Assembly: GCA_030598425.1 (NCBI GenBank)
Contig: JAUVPY010000210.1
Coordinates: 1-5,655 of the forward strand
Reading direction: 5' to 3'
Source: Anaerolineae bacterium
GTDB taxonomy: Bacteria > Chloroflexota > Anaerolineae > 4572-78 > NAK82
Length of the DNA stretch: 5,655 nucleotides
Shown here: piece by piece, positions 5,310 to 5,655 of the stretch
Numbering within the stretch: the stretch's first letter is position 1
Layout of the letters: every line of letters starts with the position of its first letter
Position numbers and translations under genes: made by a program
Notes under the pieces: generated by a model
The model's input: only the letters and a program-made list of their open reading frames with translations
Told to the model about the DNA's origin: nothing
Databases searched by the model: none

Positions 5310-5655
5310 ATGGCAGATATAATAGCTGTACTGCAATGTTTAGACCAATGTCTGAGTAAGACGACCTGGCGCCAACTGACGTGCATCGTACCGGCGATGC
5401 TGGCGATGACGGGGCGAGTGACGATGTTAGGCATATCTCGCTGGACGGACCAAGGAGGTAGCTATCGGACGGTCCAACGCTTCTTCAACACGGTGATCGC
5501 TTGGAGCAAGGTGCAATGGTTTTTCATTCGGCATCATCTGCTTGACCCGGAGGATACCCTCCTGATTGCTGGCGATGAGAGCGTGGTTACCAAATCAGGA
5601 CACAAAACCTATGGCCTGGACCGCTTCTTTTCATCGCTATATGGCAAACCCGTGC
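5310..5655 (+). CDS. DDE-type transposase, N-terminal 115 residues
   Basis: The frame opens at ATG (5310-5312) and stays open to the window edge. It begins MADIIAVLQCLDQCLSKTTW and continues MLGISRWTDQGGSYRTVQRFFN (residues 39-60, the conserved N-terminal region), WFFIRHHLL, and LLIAGDESVVTKSGHKTYGLDRFFSSLYGKPV (84-115 in pieces). Asp89 in AGDE is the likely first Asp of the catalytic DDE triad, followed by the family's YGLDRFFSS motif. The other two catalytic residues lie beyond the window. I recognise this as a transposase family frequent in Chloroflexota and cyanobacteria, probably IS4-like, but I cannot name the exact IS group. A weak AAAGGA lies 11 bases before the ATG and is partly within the inverted repeat. 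Whether the rest of the gene is intact cannot be seen. Confidence 0.85.
   Translation, partial: MADIIAVLQCLDQCLSKTTWRQLTCIVPAMLAMTGRVTMLGISRWTDQGGSYRTVQRFFNTVIAWSKVQWFFIRHHLLDPEDTLLIAGDESVVTKSGHKTYGLDRFFSSLYGKPV

Larger units (their letters stand above)
5244..5655 (+). mobile_element. Left part of an insertion sequence, runs off the right edge
   Basis: A plus-strand transposase gene and an adjoining inverted-repeat structure mark the left portion of an insertion sequence. The right end lies outside the window, so terminal inverted repeats and the target duplication cannot be defined. The left boundary given is the start of the inverted repeat and is a minimum; the true end could be some tens of bases further left. 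It is divergent from the peptidase operon, whose promoter begins only about 40 bases away. Confidence 0.6.

Overview
The window looks like a chromosomal fragment from a member of the Chloroflexota, probably Anaerolineae-like. This is inferred from style, not from a marker gene. The clues are an exported protein with a long Pro/Thr linker after a membrane anchor, a 'VYLPIV' segment of the kind common in exported proteins of that phylum, and a 'GIDPTGG' beta-sandwich fragment of a type I associate with it. Every gene except the transposase at the right edge lies on the minus strand, so the region is transcribed right to left.

From left to right:

Positions 1-348 hold the middle of a bifunctional phosphoglucose/phosphomannose isomerase. 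It keeps the catalytic Glu and His region but has lost its N-terminal SIS domain. The homology stops at an 8-bp direct repeat (346-353 and 361-368). Upstream is a strong promoter (535-563) and a leader of about 180 nt with nested inverted repeats but no convincing gene.

Positions 617-1889 hold three leftward genes that may form one transcript from a near-perfect promoter at 1935-1963. They encode a Phd/YefM-type antitoxin-like DNA-binding protein with no recognisable toxin, a DUF4062-like protein, and a 101-residue protein resembling the second half of a carbohydrate-binding-like beta-sandwich. This cassette is the best candidate here for an undescribed system, but the functional link is only inferred.

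Positions 2128-2496 encode a YccF-family membrane protein built from two similar halves.

Positions 2620-5167 form a tight two-gene operon for exported proteins. The first gene encodes a membrane-anchored C39-like cysteine peptidase with a Pro/Thr stalk and C-terminal TPR repeats. Seven bases later comes a secreted PQQ-type aldose dehydrogenase. The operon promoter is placed so that the first mRNA would begin on the A of the start codon, meaning it would be leaderless.

Positions 5244-5655 hold the left part of an insertion sequence on the plus strand. Its DDE transposase runs off the window, and its start codon sits at the foot of a 20-bp composite inverted repeat.
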